Positions 35,061-49,500 of a stretch of DNA of 64,000 nt are shown here, in pieces. A program made the translations under genes and the position numbers. The notes below the pieces were generated by a model. The model was not told the DNA's origin, did not search any database, and saw only the letters and a program-made list of their open reading frames with translations. The DNA comes from Trichoplax sp. H2 (taxonomy: Eukaryota; Placozoa; Uniplacotomia; Trichoplacea): contig NOWV01000023.1 in assembly GCA_003344405.1 (NCBI GenBank), positions 310,001 to 374,000 of the forward strand, in the 5' to 3' direction. Positions within the stretch are counted from its first letter, which is position 1, and each line of letters opens with the position of its first letter.

Positions 35061-35660
35061 GTCAGCGCCTCTCTCGCATGACTTTGCGATCACCGGCTGC
35101 TTGCTTTCAGCCTTTCTTCCTTTCCTCCATCATCACTGACTGTATGGCGAAGTTTATTTTCTTCTCTCATGGAGAAGGAAATAAACATCAATAGACCTAC
35201 AGTAGAAATGGCGGAGAGAGAAGAACGTTGACTCTTATCTTCTCTTGGACGCTTGGTCAGCGCCTCTCTCGCATGACTTTGCGATCAGTGACTGCTTGCT
35301 TTCAGCCTTTCTTCCTTTCCTCCATCATCACTGACTGTATGGCGAAGTTTATTTTTTTCTCTCATGGAGAAGGAAATAAACATCAATAGACCTACAGTAG
35401 AAATGGCGGAGAGAGAAGAACGTTGACTCATCTCTGCTCTATCTTCTCTTGGACGCTTGGTCAGCTCCTCTCTCGCATGACTTTGCGATCAGTGGCTGCT
35501 TGCTTTCAGCCTTTCTTCCCTTCCTCCATCACTGACTGTATGGCGAAGTTTATTTTCTTCTCTCATGGAGAAGGAAATAAACATCAATAGACCTACAGTA
35601 GAAATGGCGGAGAGAGTTGAACGTTGAGTCATCTCTGCTCTATCTTCTCTTGGACGCTCG
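35061..35660. repeat. Tandem repeat, ~195-205-bp unit, three copies with internal hairpin
   Basis: GTCAGCGCCTCTCTCGCATG begins copies at 35061 and 35255, with a third (GTCAGCTCC) at 35460. Each has an imperfect hairpin with arms GTTTATTTTCTTCTC and GAGAAGGAAATAAAC (one mismatch) around CATG-type loops. The second and third copies carry an extra ATCTCTGCTCT insert. Directly abuts the 98-bp array, with which it shares GTCAGCGC. Confidence 0.93.
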
Positions 35661-38600
35661 ATTGAGCTGGAGATTACATTGTCCAATCCCTCCCTAATAA
35701 AAAGGGATCGAGAGGGATAGAGCGAGCAATTGCTTACTTGTTATTACGCCAAGGGTTCCTCTCCATTTTCAACACTTTCACTCCACATTCAACTGGACGC
35801 CAATAGATAATCCAGCAAATGCGCTGGATAATCATGCTTTCTGTAGTAATTGTCTTGATGGATAGGACAATCAATAACAAACGGATCGACGATCATTTGT
35901 CATCAATCGCATCATTTTGCATCCATGGACGGTGGGCTACTGGACTAGCCATCAACTACTTTGTTGACAGTCAAATCGATCAACCGATGCAATTCTCCTA
36001 CTACAAAGTCATTTTCTCCATTTCAGCATGGATTAAAATACTGCATCATTGTAGGCGTAGAGTATCGTCTAGTGAGCAGGATTTTCATAAAGGGATTGTA
36101 TTGGCAGTCAGGTGCTGATCATGATATGCAATTCATCATCACCAATCGACAACGGTCTACTGGCTGTAGACAACATTCTGCCATTCATAGATTACACTTT
36201 ACAATAACTTCACAAGAAAAAGAAATATCCATCCTGTCTACCACTACTGTCATCATGATACATAATGAACGCAGTGATGTAGTTTTCTTGACAGTGTAAA
36301 CTACAGATATCAAAGAGGGGGAAAAAAATGACTAGTAAAGGGCGCACTCCAACATTTTTTTCTTTTACCTTGATGCCATCAACAATGTTAAATCAGTAGC
36401 GTTAAAACTAGGTGCAATAGATACCTCGCCTAAATCTCTCTAGGGTAGCGATCCCCTGCTATGAAAACAATCCACGGACTGCTTAATCAATAAAATTACA
36501 TTGATTGCAATTTGCATCACAGAAATATTTTTCTTAATATCAACTACTTCTGATAGCAAGGACTATAATGACAACAGCTAAAATGCAACCCAATACACAC
36601 AAGTGGATAGCCATCTCATCATGACTGTGGTATACCATTTCTTTTTTGCGGACTAGTCCGCCAATATAAAAAAAAAATACATTAACGAATAACCGCTCTC
36701 CACAGTGGAAGTTCTACGCCCACAGTTAGAAATATCAATAGTTCTGTTTATTTTTAATTAATCTATTCATGGAATAAAACGTAAAGAGTCCTCCATGAAA
36801 TAACTTGGTTTTCGCTTGGTTATTACCCTACTGTAGAATAAAGTCTGTATGGATCAACTCTGATTCACTGTAGGATCTAGCATTGGCTTAATAGTTAGTT
36901 TGTCTTGCAAACGTTGCGGCTATATCAATCAATTATGTAATTATGAATTAGTAACAAAATATGCAATACGTAAGGCAATGTAGCGATCGGACTCATGACC
37001 GCCCAAGCCAATAAGTGCAATAGAACTAGATAGCATGGAAAAACCAGCTTACAACTACAGTATTGAATGAACGAGTCTTGTGGATGCTAATCGTTGCAGT
37101 CGTCCATTAGAGGCAGAAATAGCCACATCCATTCTCCGATTGGTAATCATAAAAGGCATGATCGACTACTGTACTCCTATAACAAGCCTCGTGTTCATAA
37201 ATTCAACATGATATGGTCTAGGTAAAGGATAGCAAATACTATAAATCCAATGGCGTTGTTATTCAATTTGAATAATGAGATGAAACAATAAACAAATTTG
37301 AATACATTTCCACTAATAAATATTTTGTTAATTTTAAAATTATTATGATATTATGCAATTGTATAAACGAAATTGAGATTGGACATAATACGTGTTGGAT
37401 AGACAAAAAAAAAAAAAAAGTGTTCAATTGAATACGCAGTTATTATTCAACATTTCCACACCGTCTCTTCGTAGACTACTAACGACTAGACTGCAAGTGC
37501 AAATACAAAACCTTCAACTAGGGTGTATTTTAAAATTATCCATCGCACAGTGTTGTCATGGAGCTTCGTGTGGTTGAAAATTTTCTATTGGTGATCTACG
37601 TAGTTCAAACACAACGACTGTTTTGATATCGACAAACACGCCCTATTGATCACGTTCGGTTTATTTATTCGCCTAATTAGAAAAATAATCAATTCAATCT
37701 GAGTTAAAAATGACATTAACTCGGTACCTTATTTGCTTAATGATCAACCGATAAAGCGATGCCCTTTAAAGCTAGAGATAATCTTATTCTTACTGTAGAT
37801 TGGCTAAAGAGAGCTATTTTTGCAATTTACGGTACGCCATGCTGTCTCTTCCTAAATCTATAGTCTTTGACTCAAGTAATCTGTACCATGCTTTGACAGC
37901 CTATCGATGACGAATCGGTCTACGTGTTTATCTGCTATAGCAATAATTCAATTAGAATTGATGGCATTATGACAGTGAAAATAGGATGGAAGGTTGAGTA
38001 GTATTAACAGAGCGATATAAGAGCGCTATTGGATGATGACTCTCCTAAATTACTCACTGACCAGTGTCTTCAATGAACTTCTACTGGTCACAAATCCTAC
38101 GTTACCCCTATTTTGATATTTTTTTTTCTATAGTTACAAATATTGCAGATAGGTTAGAAGGAATATCTCTCTATTCTGCTGTAGCGACTGTACTTAAGTT
38201 AGTAGAAATACCATTTCTGATGAAAATAGCATACATTGCCTGAGATGCTGTAGTACTTGCACGGCTTCAATAAAATCTCATCGAGTTTGTATGAAATGGC
38301 TCATTGATTCGCGATAGCTTTTGAGTAGCAATACTTACTAACTCTTTGAAATATTTAGACACGGACTCAGTAAGATAGCATACTGGGTTGAAAGATGCGA
38401 AAGTTGCTTGGTTCTATTTTTTACGCAACAGTTTTACCTAGCGGTAGTGGAAACCTCTTAAAGTCATAACTTGAACTAGTGCGTTAACTATTCAAGTATA
38501 ATTAATGTTTGGTATAGTGACATACTAGATAATGAATGATAGCAGCGTGTACCGTTAATTTAAAATGGAATATTACATAGGATGAGTAGTTTAGTAATAA

Positions 38601-41600
38601 AATGGCTATAATTGGTAATAAAGTAGACGCGTATAACCTTGTTACTCGATATCTTCGAGGATAGCAATAGATTCAATCGAATGTCCTATTTCTTGATTAG
38701 TAGTATTGATTTCTTTAGTAGCGTGGTCGAGACATCTTGATGTCATAACTTCAACTTCAGTATTACGTTTTCATTCAAGTAAAATTTGTATGTGGTATGA
38801 TATTATACTCGATAATCAAGGACTGCATATGTCCTCTAAATACAAACTGTAGTTTGAAATATTCAGTATGAAGATGGCTTTCATTTTTGAATAGTGTTAT
38901 AGAAGCTTGTTCCTTGCTACTCGCTACCTTCTGCAGTTGTAGTCAGCGGTTATAATCCAAGATACAAGAGTACGAAAGGGTTAAACTCTATTTCTTTCAA
39001 GTACTATAAAAGGTGCATTATCGTACTTAATAACAAGAATGAATCGTTCAACATGTGCCATGTTTGTACTATGCAATCGGATAGGATTGACAGTCTAGAT
39101 AATGTGAAATATTGTTTCTGAACATCCGTAATAGAAAGACTAAAATTAAATTGATGTTGTTATAGGTACGGTCGTTTTGGTGAAAATTCGGCATTATTGA
39201 TGTTTCGTTAGGGGGAGTTATTAGAATTATTCTACCGTATGTATCTACATCACTGATGGCGAATAAGCCTAGCAAAAGAATCATTCCATTGGGAAAGGTC
39301 AGGCAATTGTTTTACAGGAAATCATCTCGATGCGGTAAGTACAGGGAATAGGATCCGCAAGGGCATGGAAATTGTAAGGTAAAAGTGTCTTTGGATGTAA
39401 TCCATTGAAAACTTTTAATAGCATTAGGAGTCGCGGCATCATAGGGGATTGCAATGTCCATCAAATAGGTAAATAATAATTAATTAATATATTATTAATG
39501 GATGGGCTCAAAGTAACTTGGTAACTGCATTATTAGTGACTATATTTAGGAATTACGGTATTATTTTCATATATTATTTGTGGTCCCTGCTGTACAGTAT
39601 TTTCATATTATGATATTGACAGGGGTAAAGTCATCATTGTACCTAGTAAAAATGTATTGATTTCCTTTCTATGTTAAACAGTGAGTAACATCATTGACGC
39701 TGTGAATGTCTTTTTCAAAGTAATGTAATACATGTACATTGTACAAGGATATTCTGTTAGTACTTTACTGTGTTAATGAAGAAAAAAGAATTTCCTATCT
39801 AGCGACAGCGTCGAATAGTCACTTGTGCTTTATAAAGTAATTGCAAATGATGACGGCTGGTAGAATGCAATAATGTCATTATGCCATTGATGCTGATTAA
39901 AACCCTATTGACTGCAATCCTGCTGTTTATCATTTTTTTTCACCGATTTGGGTCGGTTGTTTATTGTCGAGTGTGACTTCAAAAAGTAGAATTAGTATTG
40001 CTTGTAAAACTGTTCCCTTTTTTGACCTAGGTTTTGATTTGTCTAACTCTATCGAGGACGATTTACCTTCAGCCTACAACTGTTTACTTTGTTACAATAA
40101 TATCTACGATTTATCTTGATAAATATCATCGAAGAAGAAGATACTAGCGCAATTTTACAATCAAACCTTCCACTATTTTCCAACAATCTTATTCTTTTAA
40201 TATTAATTAGCGGCTGCACTATAAAGAGACGAATGTAGGTTTTACAAAGGCTTCATTAAAGTTGAAAAGAATAAGCTGCCGCATCTCTAATAGAAAGCGT
40301 CGAGTAGACGAGAAGAGAACGCTTTAATCCTTTCGTAGATTTACGATATTGCTATCGCGCTATACAACCCATTTTCAGAGTAACACAATCAGAAATGCAA
40401 AGCGCCACTCGTATCGCTCTGTAGCTAATTTCTCTGTTATTTTCATATACTAGATGATCGATGCCTATCTATCTGTACATTAGTTCATTCCGGCGAGTAA
40501 TATCAGCTATTGAATCTGCATAGAATATACCATATCACGGCATTAATGAACTCTCGGCTAATTACTTCAAGTTGTGCATTATTTGTCCTGTTTCGTACAT
40601 TTACCCTTCATGCTCACATTGTTTATTGATATTGGCCATTAATAAGGCGAATGAATTGCCTATAGCTCTCTGTGTAAGTATTATTCTTTATGTTTCATCC
40701 ATCTTATTCGTATTGCTTATATTATTGATGGGCACGATTTGTATAGCAGTATCTCGAAGTATTGTCCTTCCAATATCGTAAATTACCCATCCTATTCGTA
40801 TTGCTTATTGACATTTATAGGAGATTGCTATGGAGAATTAATTTGCCTATACAGTAGGTCTCATAATATAATTATGATTGTCCTTATTACTCAATTAACG
40901 ACAGCAAATAGGATTGAACAATACGTCATGAACATATGCTCCATTTCTCATCAATGCGATGGCCGCGCCAACAATTGGCCAGGCGCAGCTAGCCATCCTA
41001 GATTAGCTTTTGTAATGTTATATTTGTGGGCCTTACCCAAGATTTGTGGAATTGAAATTGTCTCTTCCTATTACAATAGTAGAGTGCTGGAAAAAGGAAG
41101 AAGTGCATGATGACCTTATGAGATGACTAAATTCACTCATCATATTGTTGACTTGCTGAAATTTTAGTGCATTCGCCATCACTGCTTACTTGTATCCTTG
41201 AGGCAGAGGTGACTAAACTATAATATATTCATGCAAATACGATCGCGCTACTCACCACATGTAAAATAGTCCATGCAATTTTATGCAAAAGTGTATCATG
41301 ACTTCTTCAACAATGAGTAGGTTGAATGAGAGAGTGGGTTCGTTGTTGGATAGCGCAATTTAAGTTTTATTGTATCAAGAATGGGGTCATGAGGTCGTTT
41401 TGCAATATACTGTACAATGGTGGATAATGCGAATCATGCAATATTGGCTTTACGTGGTTGGAAATGGCATCGTTTTAACAATTTTTGAAAGGTGTTTGGA
41501 CAAGCATGCAATTGGCTCATGCTCGCATGATTGCTGTAAACGTAACGAATTGATTGGATTTATTAACGCACTGTATATCATGCTATCCGAAGGAAAAAGA

Positions 41601-43196
41601 TGCTAGTCATGATATCAATTTCATCATGAAAATGGCCATGATTCTTGTTGTTATGGAGGGTATTTTCTTCACCAGGAATATGAATGAAATTGACTGCACC
41701 GCTGTTACGGTCTATTCAACTATTTGATGTGTTTGTACTCGCTGTTCCAATTGGATATTGATATCAAACCAAGGTTGTCCATGACTGTAGTACAGGTTAT
41801 TTCAAATATCTGCTTTCACAGCATCCAACGACGTAAGATGAGGTCAATTAAAGAAATGCATTGAAACATGGATGATGGGGGTATTGGCCAACTGGAGACC
41901 ATAGTGTAACTTTATGGATAGAAAAAGTATACCATGGAACAATGCGCACTGTATGTGCAACGCAACATCATGAATAGCATTTGTACACACTCGTCGACAA
42001 CGACATTGTCGAATGGTGGGTGAATGGAATCTATTTAATATGTTCGATTTAATGGATGGGCCTTGTTCATTTAGTCTTTTATGCATGCTAGTGTTGTTGT
42101 AGGCCATTCTCCAATGTCGCAAGACTGTGATACTTCTATGTATCCTACTAGGATCAACCGATGAGTATCGTCGAGTGGTTAGCACTTTGACTTTGATAAT
42201 GTACGAGTACGCATTTCTTCTTGTCCGATCTAGCGAATACGCTGACCGTGTTGATTTATTGCTCTTCAACTTGTTTGTAGAATAGTATGTTGAGCAAGCT
42301 ATATGGGCCATGTAGGCAATATCGTTAGCAACAACAAGCAGATTATTTGCAACTGCTGATGAATGAAGCCATGACCGTATTCCTTGATGATACTGGTAGT
42401 TTACCAATACTTGCAGTTTGAACTCCTATCCGTGTCAATGCTGTCTAGACACTGTTATCGACTGTATTGTCCAGTGCAATGTGCTAAAGTAGACAGTAGC
42501 GTCGTCGTTTGGTGATTGGACTCCATTTGGATTGCTTGGCGACTGTCTCGTGTGTGGTGTTATTCCAGTTTGCATCTTCTTTACTGGGAAATGGTTGCAC
42601 AGTTTTCATCTTGCCCAATCGCAAATCGCTGCCATTTTCTACCACAGTCGAGTACAACTATCGCAGATGGGTGAAATGAGTTGCGCAATGGCCGATTAGT
42701 ACAGTGCAGTGAGCTGTTTAATGTACCGTGTACAGTCTACAGTACAGTACAGTACAGTACTGTAGACTGTCGAGTGGGGCATACTGTACTGTACAGTACG
42801 AGCGAGGGTGATGCGCGTTGGTGTCCGTGACAGTGAGGTCGTGGTCAGGTGTTGGATACGTGTTGCCAACGTCAGGTGCGGTTGACTCTCGGTGCGACTC
42901 AGTCGGCATACGGTCACCAATATGGGGTCGTGTCGAGTCTAGTGTCGCCAGTGTAGTATGACCTGTACGGACGCCTCTTATCAAAGCGCTTCAACCCAAC
43001 ATGAGACACGATCGCCCTCGATCACCAGCGAGACTCATGTTTGGGTAGTCCACTAGTGTACTGTATCAGATGGGCAGGTTCTATAACCAAAGCAATCCAC
43101 TGAGAAGAAAATCCATTTCACTGGGAATTTCAATGGCAGAGAAGAAGTTCAGGATGCCACCACCATTTCCACTAACTCCATTGGCCATTTTGCTTG
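35661..43196. other. Gene-poor region, 7.5 kb
   Basis: No exon assignable to any family on either strand. The longest frame, 41844-42407 (-), 187 codons, shows no domain, is rich in Arg/Ser/His/Tyr in a way typical of chance frames, and has no partners. Frames at 40572-41110 (+) overlap in different phases around a degenerate TATTCGTATTGCTTATTG repetition. A GTAC-motif cluster with hairpin is at 42732-42795. It may contain distal regulation of KIF21, a non-coding RNA, or nothing. Confidence 0.4.
42732..42770. repeat. Inverted repeat within a TACAGTAC cluster
   Basis: ACAGTCTACAGTAC (42732-42745) and GTACTGTAGACTGT (42757-42770) are exact reverse complements, 14-bp arms around iterated AGTAC. 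More copies (TACTGTACTGTACAGTAC) lie at about 42782-42799. The same motif family is dense between RPL12 and SCNM1. Confidence 0.85.
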
Positions 43197-43577
43197 AAGA
43201 TTAATCGGGTGGTGGAGGAGAAGAGTTGCTCGACCACTTTACTTGAAGATTGATCGAGTGGTGGAGGAGAAGAGTTGCTCAACCATTTTACTTGAAGATT
43301 AATCGAGTGGTGGAGGAGAAGAGTTGCTCAACCATTTTACTTGAAGATTAATCGAGTGGTGGAGGAGAAGAGTTGCTCAACCATTTTACTTGAAGATTGA
43401 TCGAGTGGTGGAGGAGAAGAGTTGCTCAACCATTTTATGTGAAGATTGATCGGGTGGTCGAGGAGAAGAGTTGCTCAACCATTTTATGTGAAGATTGATC
43501 GGGTGGTGGAGGAGAAGAGTTGCTCGACCATTTTACTTGAAGATTGATCGGGTGGTGGAGGAGAAGAGTTGCTCAAT
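43190..43577. repeat. Tandem repeat, 49-bp unit, eight copies, beside the KIF21 start
   Basis: AAGATTGATCGGGTGGTGGA followed by GGAGAAGAGTTGCTC recurs at 43197, 43246, 43295, 43344, 43393, 43442, 43491 and 43540, a strict 49-base period. Variation is limited to a few positions (gattAatc/gattGatc, cGaccac/cAaccat, tacttg/tatgtg). The array ends about 20 bases before the KIF21 start codon at 43596, so it is promoter or 5' UTR. Being non-multiple of 3, it is not coding. Confidence 0.95.
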
Positions 43578-43595
43578 TGTGGTATCCGTGTCGCT

Positions 43596-46500
43596 ATGAC
43601 TAGTAAAGACGATGGCAGTGTTTCTGTCCGTGTTGCAGTCAGGTAAGTCTGCATGATGTTGTCCCACAGTCGATCGCCGCTTATCCATCCTCTAATTCGA
43701 TTAGGATAACAATACACAAATCAAGAAATCACTTGTATTCAATTCAATATGATTTCCATTTCTCCACGATCGATCTTGTTATGGATACTTGAGCAACAAC
43801 ATGATCCATTCAACAACATCAGTTATTACTTCATTTCCATACCAGTTCATCATCACAGTTCTCTCTTACTTCATGGCACTGCAAAATCGATCGATCAGTC
43901 CTTTTATTATCATCCATTTGAGCCCCAATTCAAAATCACCATCCATGATCTCACTGCTTCAATAATATGCTGATATTGTAAGAAGGAAGGAGGTCAACAA
44001 ATACGCTCGATTGCACTGTAAAATAGATCCATAAATACGTGAATCAAATGACCATCCATAATCTCACTACTTCAATAACATGCTGATATTGTAAAAAGGA
44101 AGGAGGTCAACAAATACAGCCCTCTCTCTTCCTCCATTGCACTGTCAAAGAGATCGATCAATACTTTTATCATCATCGATTCGACCCCAAATTAAATTAC
44201 CATCCATTATCTCACTGGTTCCATAGGATGGCCACATTGTCAGAAAGAATAAGGTCAACAAATACACTCGATCGATAACTACTTTTATCATCATCCATTC
44301 GACCCCAAATCAAATTACCATCCATCATCTCACTGGTTCATTAGGATGGTCACATTGTAAGAAGGAATGAGATCAAGAAATGCAGAGGGGTTTGCTAGTT
44401 GTTAGAATAGTCCAATCCTACATTCAAGCAACCATGCCCATAGTAATTTCAGCCAATAATACTAGGATTCCTCCCCCCCAAAAATGAAACTATCATCATG
44501 GACCAAAACCACAGGATGGCTAGGCTTGTCAATGAACTAGTTTAGTAAGTGATTGACCCAAGATGGGATAGCCTAAAATGCCTATTCAATACTGTGTAGA
44601 AAGTCATTCTCTTGCTAAATTGGATGATTTGACCTTGGTAAATCCTTGCCATTTGTCATCATCACCATTGCAGTCATTGTAAACAAATAACAGCCAATAA
44701 CGTCGACATACGCGCCTGTACTGCCATCAAATTGGCGTCCCAGTAAATGCTGCTTACCATTCGGTGCTATAAAATTCCACGTTTACCTTCATATCCGTCC
44801 ATGGAAATGAAATGTACTTTAAAAAAAAATAATCAAGGCTTCCATTTGCAATCCCACCCTATGTCTTATGCGTGAGTAAAGTGACAAGCCCCTAACAGCT
44901 TGAAAAAGACTTGATAATTCTAACACCAATTTCTTGTTTTTGCCCATTTATTTCTTACTTCAGTACAGTAGGACAGGCTTAAACCTTCCACAGTTATTGG
45001 ACAGTAAGATATTGAAACGTTGATGGTGTGCGATCTCCATCAAAGAGTAGAAGCAATACATTATGTCTAGATTCTCTCCCCTTGATCAACTATTTTCACT
45101 TTACAAGGGCTAGATATCGACTAGCCATAGACCCTTACACTAGACGTATCAACGCCAATCAAGAAGAAATGATCATGTAAAATGGATGCTGCTGCTTCCA
45201 TACAAGTCAGAGTCAATCTGGTATCGTAGATTGGATCCGTCTTCATTTTATTCCTTTTTTTCCCCTTCCCCCGGATTGAGCCTTCTTCAACGATAAATGA
45301 TCTCGCTATCCAGTGGCTGCAGATGCGACTAGACAGCACAGCAAGGATAAGCCAACAAACAGTAGTGTCGTACGAGTATTTTTCTATTCTGTCTGCTATC
45401 CATTTTTTAGCCAGTGGAGAAGGAAGTGGTTACATAAGAAAAAATAAGTTTGTTCATTGCCAAACATAAATCGATTGTAATTTAGCTTTATGACAGGTCG
45501 AATTGTACTGTAGATGGCTACCTAGAAAAGGTCTTTGTTAGTAATGGCCCAATTAGTAGGATATTGAGTCAGTGATATTGCAAGAGCAAATTGACTTGAC
45601 TCGAGCACATTACCTTATCTTGTTCAATTTAAAATGGTGTTAAAATAAACGATTGTAATCAACTCAATAACCATAGAATCGATAGCCTTGATAGCCCTAC
45701 AAATACAGAGAAGTGTATTCTTTTCAATAAAGATCCATTTCTTGAATCGTACTTCCCCCATTGATAGTTGATACAATAGTAAAGTATCAATGATAGCCTC
45801 AAGGGAATACTGTATTTTCCTCTTCAATCTCCTATCCAATAAACTTGCTGTAAATGCCAATGTTCAACATCGCTATCCGATGTTAAACGACGGTATTTTT
45901 TTACACCAAAGAATGGTAGTTGAATCATTTTTGTCCACTACTCCGTTGGTGGATACATTTAGCTCATTTTATTTTCAATAAATTAACCTCCTTTCCATTG
46001 CAGTACAATGGAGAATAATTTACATGCAACTAGACTACCGTCATGGAGAACTTGTATAGGAAATATCTCATTGAGTACGACAATAAATTGGATGATTATT
46101 TATCCACGATAGTCTATGCTCGTAGAGTCAAAATCAACTCGATGCGATTGCACGTGCATACTTAGATAATGTGAATTAATAACAAGTAAAGTTCAATTTT
46201 AGTCATGATACATTTCCATCGAAGTGATCAACACCAAAGCATCCTTTCCCCTTTCTCTCTGTAACACTTACTGGCATCAAAATCCAGACTAGTACCCCTA
46301 TTTTCCTTCATACGTGTCCAATTGAAATCCGTGATGGAATGTTACAAGAAATGAATTCGATCAAGAAGGTTAATAACAAGTAAAATTCAATTTTAGTGAT
46401 GATACATTTCCATCGAAGTGATCAACACCCAAGCACCCCCTTTCTCTCTGTAACACTTACTGGCATCAAAATCCAGACTAGTACTCCTATTTTCCTTCAT

Positions 46501-49500
46501 ACGTATCCAATTGAAACCCGTGATGGTATGATAAAAGGAATGAATTCGATCAAGAAGGTTAATAACAAGTAAAATTCAATTTTAGTGATGATACATTTCC
46601 ATCGAAGTGATCAACACCAAAGCACCCCCCCCTTCCTCTCTGTAGCACTCACTGGCATCAATATCCAGACTAGTATTCCTATTTTCCTTCATACGTGTCC
46701 AATTGAAATCCATGATGGAATGATAGAAGAAATAAATTCGATTAAGAAGGATTACCAACAAAAACTATTTGTAATTTAAAATTCCGTATTCATAGTATCC
46801 CCTTACATCATGAAATCTTGTTACAGAATTGGCTACACTTTATCACATTAGCCATCTTAACAAGTCGAAAAGAAACATCATAATAACATAGTAGTTGTTA
46901 ATAGCAACTTTGGAGATGATGAGGTATCATTTCAAGATGGTCCAATCAATTTCCTTCCCCGTAAGTGGCCAACACTACTTTAAAGGACTTATTTAACTTA
47001 TCACATCTTGACAGCTTTTAATGATCTCTGTGTACACTACGATTATGAGAAAGTTCATTGATAGGCTAAAATGCGACACAGATTGATTCATTTGTATTCA
47101 ATGTCTTACTTAGGATACGTCCTCAAAATGCCAGAGAGAAACTGGATATGTGTAGGAAATGTGTAACATGTTATGCTGATCAATTTCAAGTGGTATTGGG
47201 CAAAGACAAAGCTTTTACCTATGATTTTGTTTTCGATGAAAACATCTGTCAACAGCAGATATATGATACTTGTGTTGAATCTTTAATCGAAAGGTAATAC
47301 TTTAATAAATTTCCTCAAGGAGTCCTTTTAGGAATTTATTCGTTGTCCATGATAGAGTTGAGAAATTTTTTCTCCCAATGGTGGATAATTAATACTTCTT
47401 ATTACCAAGTATATTCTAATAATGAATTGACTCTTATCCGTGTGTCTCAACAAATCTACTTCATTATGCTAGTTGCTTTGATGGCTACAATGCTACAGTC
47501 CTTGCTTATGGACAGGTAATCCAACAACACTGATTATTATTCGTTATCATGTTGAATTCTGATTTTCATTCTATACATGTTCAACATTTTAAATAGCTAG
47601 ATAATAATTATACTTGTATAGTTTTAGAATCTTTAGTAAATCATTGAATGCTTACTATCCGTGACCGATATCTACTCACTTTTTTTTTAAAGACTGGATC
47701 TGGTAAAACGTATTCTATGGGAACAGCTTTTGATGTCAACGTTGATCCGGAAATTGAAGGTAAAATTGAAATAGTATTCCATTTTATATCTTTTCTGTCC
47801 TATCGTTTCATAATGAATGGCATACTATCATACTAGCAATGATGACCATCAATTGTCATTAGCTATAAAGTAATAGCTTATTATTTCTGAAGAGCTTCCA
47901 TTTTAAAATTAGTGGCTAAAATTGAGTCATCGATTAAACTAGAGGTTGTAATATTTCATTATAAGCTTACGGTATACAAGCATATTTCCACAATCAATTA
48001 CTGATCCATTTCATTGAAAAATTTTAGGGATAATACCGCGAGCTGTTAATAATTTATTTAATGGCATAAATATTAGAAAACAAAAAGCAGCTGAAGAAAA
48101 CTTACCTTCACCCGAATTTAATGTTACCGCTCAATTTTTAGAGCTATATAATGAAGAAATTATTGATTTACTTAGTACGACTAGGAATATCGAACCTAAG
48201 GTATGTCTACTATTGATTTCCTTTCCATGTACAAATATCTTTTTGTGTTTATGATGGATGTTTCATGTTTTAATGACATTGTCCCCCGTCCTTTTACATA
48301 AAAGTGTAATAGAGCCTCATTTCTCAATACTGATTGCATCGATTTATTACATTAATTGTAGGTTAAGAAAAATTTAAAGATACACGAAAGTCAAGATGGA
48401 GATATTTATGTTGCAGGTGCTACCTCAAGAACAGTGACATCTCCAGATGATACAGCGAAGTGCCTCCAAGATGGTACCTTGCTACGCACCACTGCTAGTA
48501 CCAATATGAATGCTCAATCCTCCCGTTCGCATGCTATTTTTACAATCAGCATAAGGCAGACAAGATTCGTAAAAGTATGATCAATACTGATAATAGGATG
48601 CCTAATTATATTATTATTAATTACAATAGCTTATTGAGCAAAAAATATAGTTCTGTATATAACGATAATAGTATGTTACTTCAGAAAAGGTAATAAAAAA
48701 AATTTTAGCTGAAAAAAATGTTGCCATTTTCATGATTGCTTCTACGTATGTTTGTTAATAGACAATAGAACAATCTGACGAATTAGAAAGTATCAGTGCC
48801 AAATTCCACTTTGTAGATTTGGCAGGTTCAGAAAGATTAAAACGTACTGGAGCAACTGGCGATCGCGCTAAGGAAGGAATATCGATAAATTGCGGATTGG
48901 TAAACATTGCATGAATAAATTGTCATTTAATCGTACAAACTTTATTATCAATTCAATAGTAACAGAATCGTTTCGATCAATACTGAATTTGAAACAATAT
49001 TTTAGCTCTCGCTTGGAAATGTCATAAGTGCTCTAGGAGATCAATCGAAAAAGGCAACTCATGTTCCATATCGCGATTCAAAACTGACAAGATTTCTACA
49101 AGATTCATTGGGTGGTAACAGTCGAACTTTGATGATTGCCTGTGCAAGCCCTTCAGATTGCGATTTCATGGAAACGCTGAATACATTAAAATACGCGAAT
49201 AGGGCTCGCAATATTAAAAATAAGGTTATATATTAGCTCGTTGAATATTTAGCAAACTATAAATATAGACTGTCGATTTTCCTATAGATACACAGTTATT
49301 GCCTGCCACAAAAGTGGTACTTTCCATGCAAACGTCTAATTATCGTTGGATAATAAATACCAAAATTGATCTCAACTATTTCTTTTACTGGTTATCATAG
49401 GTTGTGGTAAATCAAGATCAGGCTTCAAAACAAATAGCAGCTCTACGTGCTGAATTGCAACAGTTACGAATTGAAGTCATGGAATATCGCCAAGGGAAAA

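Larger units (their letters stand above)
43643..47113 (+). other. KIF21 intron 1 (3.5 kb)
   Basis: Donor GTAAGT, acceptor TTACTTAG; joins ...VAVR to RPQ in phase 2. Holds two diverged tandem arrays (43930-44375 and 46175-46770). The open frames at 45121-45860 have no recognisable motif, so no nested gene is supported. All other KIF21 introns are below about 650 bp. Confidence 0.88.

Noticed and set aside
34737-35139. Repeat-peptide open frames that look like a tandem-repeat protein
   Set aside because: Frames follow the ~98-bp DNA repeat and shift phase between units; no start context, splice sites or homologue.
41844-42407. 187-codon open frame on the minus strand, the longest non-genic frame
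   Set aside because: No recognisable domain, composition typical of chance frames (many Arg, Ser, His, Tyr), no splice partners and no conserved block.
43190-43577. 49-bp array considered as CRISPR or coding repeat
   Set aside because: No spacers between copies, period not divisible by three, and placed directly before a kinesin start codon in a eukaryotic gene.
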